Below, one piece after another: positions 62,859 to 64,000 of a stretch of 64,000 nucleotides of DNA (its first letter is position 1; each line of letters begins with the position of its first letter). The notes under the pieces were generated by a model that did not search any database, was not told the DNA's origin, and saw nothing but the letters and a program-made list of their open reading frames with translations. The stretch is from contig DATAFF010000158.1 in NCBI GenBank assembly GCA_036257595.1, positions 6,339 through 70,338 on the forward strand, read 5' to 3'. This DNA is from DATAFF01 sp036257595. GTDB lineage: Bacteria > Pseudomonadota > Alphaproteobacteria > Rhizobiales > Aestuariivirgaceae. The position numbers and the translations under genes are program-made.

Positions 62859-64000
62859 ATGAACAACGCTCAAATCGACGCCATTGCCGCCTGGCTCATC
62901 GATCGCGGTCTCGCCGGAGAGCCCGAGACCGAGCTTCTCAACGGCTTCTGCAGCCGCTGCGGGGCGGCCGGACTCTTCCTGTCACGTGCCATCACCATCA
63001 TCGACACGCTGCACCCGATCTATGAAGGCCGCGCCTTCCGCTGGCGCAATGACGGCATCAAGGAGGACCCGATCGTCGAATATGGCCGCACCAATCAGGG
63101 CGGAACGGCCGCAGTCAACTGGCAAAGCAGCGTGTTCTATCACCTCCTGACCACCGGCCGCGACGAGCTGCATCGGCGGATCGGTCCGGACGAGCCGCTC
63201 GACTTCGCCATTCTCGAGACGCTCAAGGCGGAGGGCCAGACCGGCTTCATCGCCTTCGTCCACCGCTTTGCCAGCAGCGGCACGATCGGCGAAATGGACT
63301 GCGTCTATTCCTGGTGGGTGACGCAGCACCCCGGCGGCTTCACGGAGGGTCAGACGACCGCCCTGCGCCGCCTGCTGCCGGCCTTGGCGCTCGCCATCAA
63401 ATGCGCTTCCCTCAAGCGCATCGCCTCGACGCTGGTCGAGGTCTATCTCGGCCAGGATGCCGGCCAGCGGGTGCTCGACGGCAAGATCGCCCGCGGCGTT
63501 GCCGACCGGATCAGCGCGGTCCTGTGGTTCTCCGACCTGCGCGGCTATACCAAGATCACCGACACCGCGCCGCCGGCCGAGATCATCCCGCTGCTCAACG
63601 ACTATGCCGATCTCGTCATCTCGGCGATCCAGGAGGCGGGCGGCGATGTCCTCAAGCTGATCGGCGACGGCACGCTCGCCATCTTCAAGGCCGACGATCC
63701 GGGCGAGGCCTGCCGCTCGGCGCTCAAGGCGGAGGCGCAGCTGCGCCGGCGCCTTGCCGAGCTCAATGATCGGCGCAGCGCCGAGAACCGCCCAGTCACT
63801 TCGGTCTATATCGGCCTCCATATCGGCGAGGTGTTCTACGGCAATGTCGGCAGCGAAGACCGGCTCGATTTCACGGTGGTCGGCCCGGCCGTCAATGAGG
63901 CAAGCCGCATCTCCTCAATGTGCCGCTCGGTCGACCGCCATGTGGTGCTGTCGGCGGAATTTGCCGCCGCTACACCCGAGCCCGAGCGGTCGCGAATCGT
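62859..64000 (+). CDS. Class III adenylate cyclase (partial, continues beyond the window)
   Basis: A 380-codon N-terminal fragment open at the right edge. Residues 1 to about 200 are a regulatory domain of unknown type, with a CSRCGAAG motif near residue 31. From about 215 comes a class III cyclase domain with metal-binding D226 (WFSDLRGYTKITD) and D270 (KLIGDGTLAIF), and IGEVFYGNVGSEDRLDF. The Lys in KLIGDG fits ATP rather than GTP as substrate. The ATG at 62859 has no visible ribosome-binding site, because the leader is repeat sequence. The C-terminal end is not visible. Confidence 0.85.
   Translation, partial: MNNAQIDAIAAWLIDRGLAGEPETELLNGFCSRCGAAGLFLSRAITIIDTLHPIYEGRAFRWRNDGIKEDPIVEYGRTNQGGTAAVNWQSSVFYHLLTTGRDELHRRIGPDEPLDFAILETLKAEGQTGFIAFVHRFASSGTIGEMDCVYSWWVTQHPGGFTEGQTTALRRLLPALALAIKCASLKRIASTLVEVYLGQDAGQRVLDGKIARGVADRISAVLWFSDLRGYTKITDTAPPAEIIPLLNDYADLVISAIQEAGGDVLKLIGDGTLAIFKADDPGEACRSALKAEAQLRRRLAELNDRRSAENRPVTSVYIGLHIGEVFYGNVGSEDRLDFTVVGPAVNEASRISSMCRSVDRHVVLSAEFAAATPEPERSRI

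Overview
The window is a GC-rich chromosomal segment from an alphaproteobacterium, most likely of the order Hyphomicrobiales (Rhizobiales). The evidence is the pattern of conserved neighbourhoods: DUF2066 / CDP-alcohol phosphatidyltransferase / HdaA / Ppk / Ppx, then RNase D and AspRS; NDUFA12 / MlaD / methyltransferase / DUF2155; DksA / FliO-like / CckA / RecA; a 1231-residue B12-dependent ribonucleotide reductase; and a MaeB malic enzyme carrying a phosphotransacetylase-like tail. Genus and species cannot be read from the sequence. No rRNA, tRNA, CRISPR array, insertion sequence or prophage was seen.

Layout. 0.1-7.3 kb: purN (minus), then a plus-strand run of a secreted DUF2066 protein, a phospholipid-synthesis transferase, the replication regulator HdaA, polyphosphate kinase and exopolyphosphatase. 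7.4-13.3 kb: RNase D (minus), aspS overlapping maeB, and a 69-residue orphan. 13.3-18 kb: a GH5-like glycosidase, the spermidine pair speD-speE, an L,D-transpeptidase and a 39-residue histone-H1-like basic protein. 18.3-26.3 kb: class II ribonucleotide reductase, diverging from an NDUFA12 / MlaD / methyltransferase / DUF2155 operon, then a glucan-biosynthesis periplasmic protein (OpgG/OpgD family).

27.5-47.5 kb is the centrepiece: nine minus-strand genes, mostly joined by 4-bp ATGA overlaps, in transcription order otsA, glgE, treS-maltokinase fusion, glgB, glgX, treZ, malQ, treY, glgP. They encode a complete route from trehalose to alpha-glucan (TreS/Mak, GlgE, GlgB) and a complete route back (GlgX, TreY, TreZ), plus drains to glucose-1-phosphate and glucose (GlgP, MalQ). 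The classical glgC/glgA genes and otsB are absent. An HtrA-type protease follows on the same strand.

47.6-55.1 kb is a minus-strand run of a UdgX-type uracil-DNA glycosylase, an EamA transporter, an HtpX-like protease, a YcjF/YcjX pair, SixA, MetA and an uncharacterised P-loop ATPase. 55.6-62.6 kb holds dksA, a fliO-like gene, the cell-cycle kinase gene cckA, an amidase, recA and a GFA-family protein. The window ends inside a class III adenylate cyclase gene.

The most unusual DNA is a dispersed intergenic repeat: arrays of 7-nt units facing the reverse complement of the same units across a short spacer, so each copy can fold into a long hairpin. Six loci use a GGCAGTA-type unit (2.2, 7.3, 12.9, 18.2, 62.6 and 62.7 kb) and two use a GCGAATA-type unit (24.7 and 26.4 kb). 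All lie at gene ends, and at several loci the repeat supplies the stop codon or the last residues of the protein.
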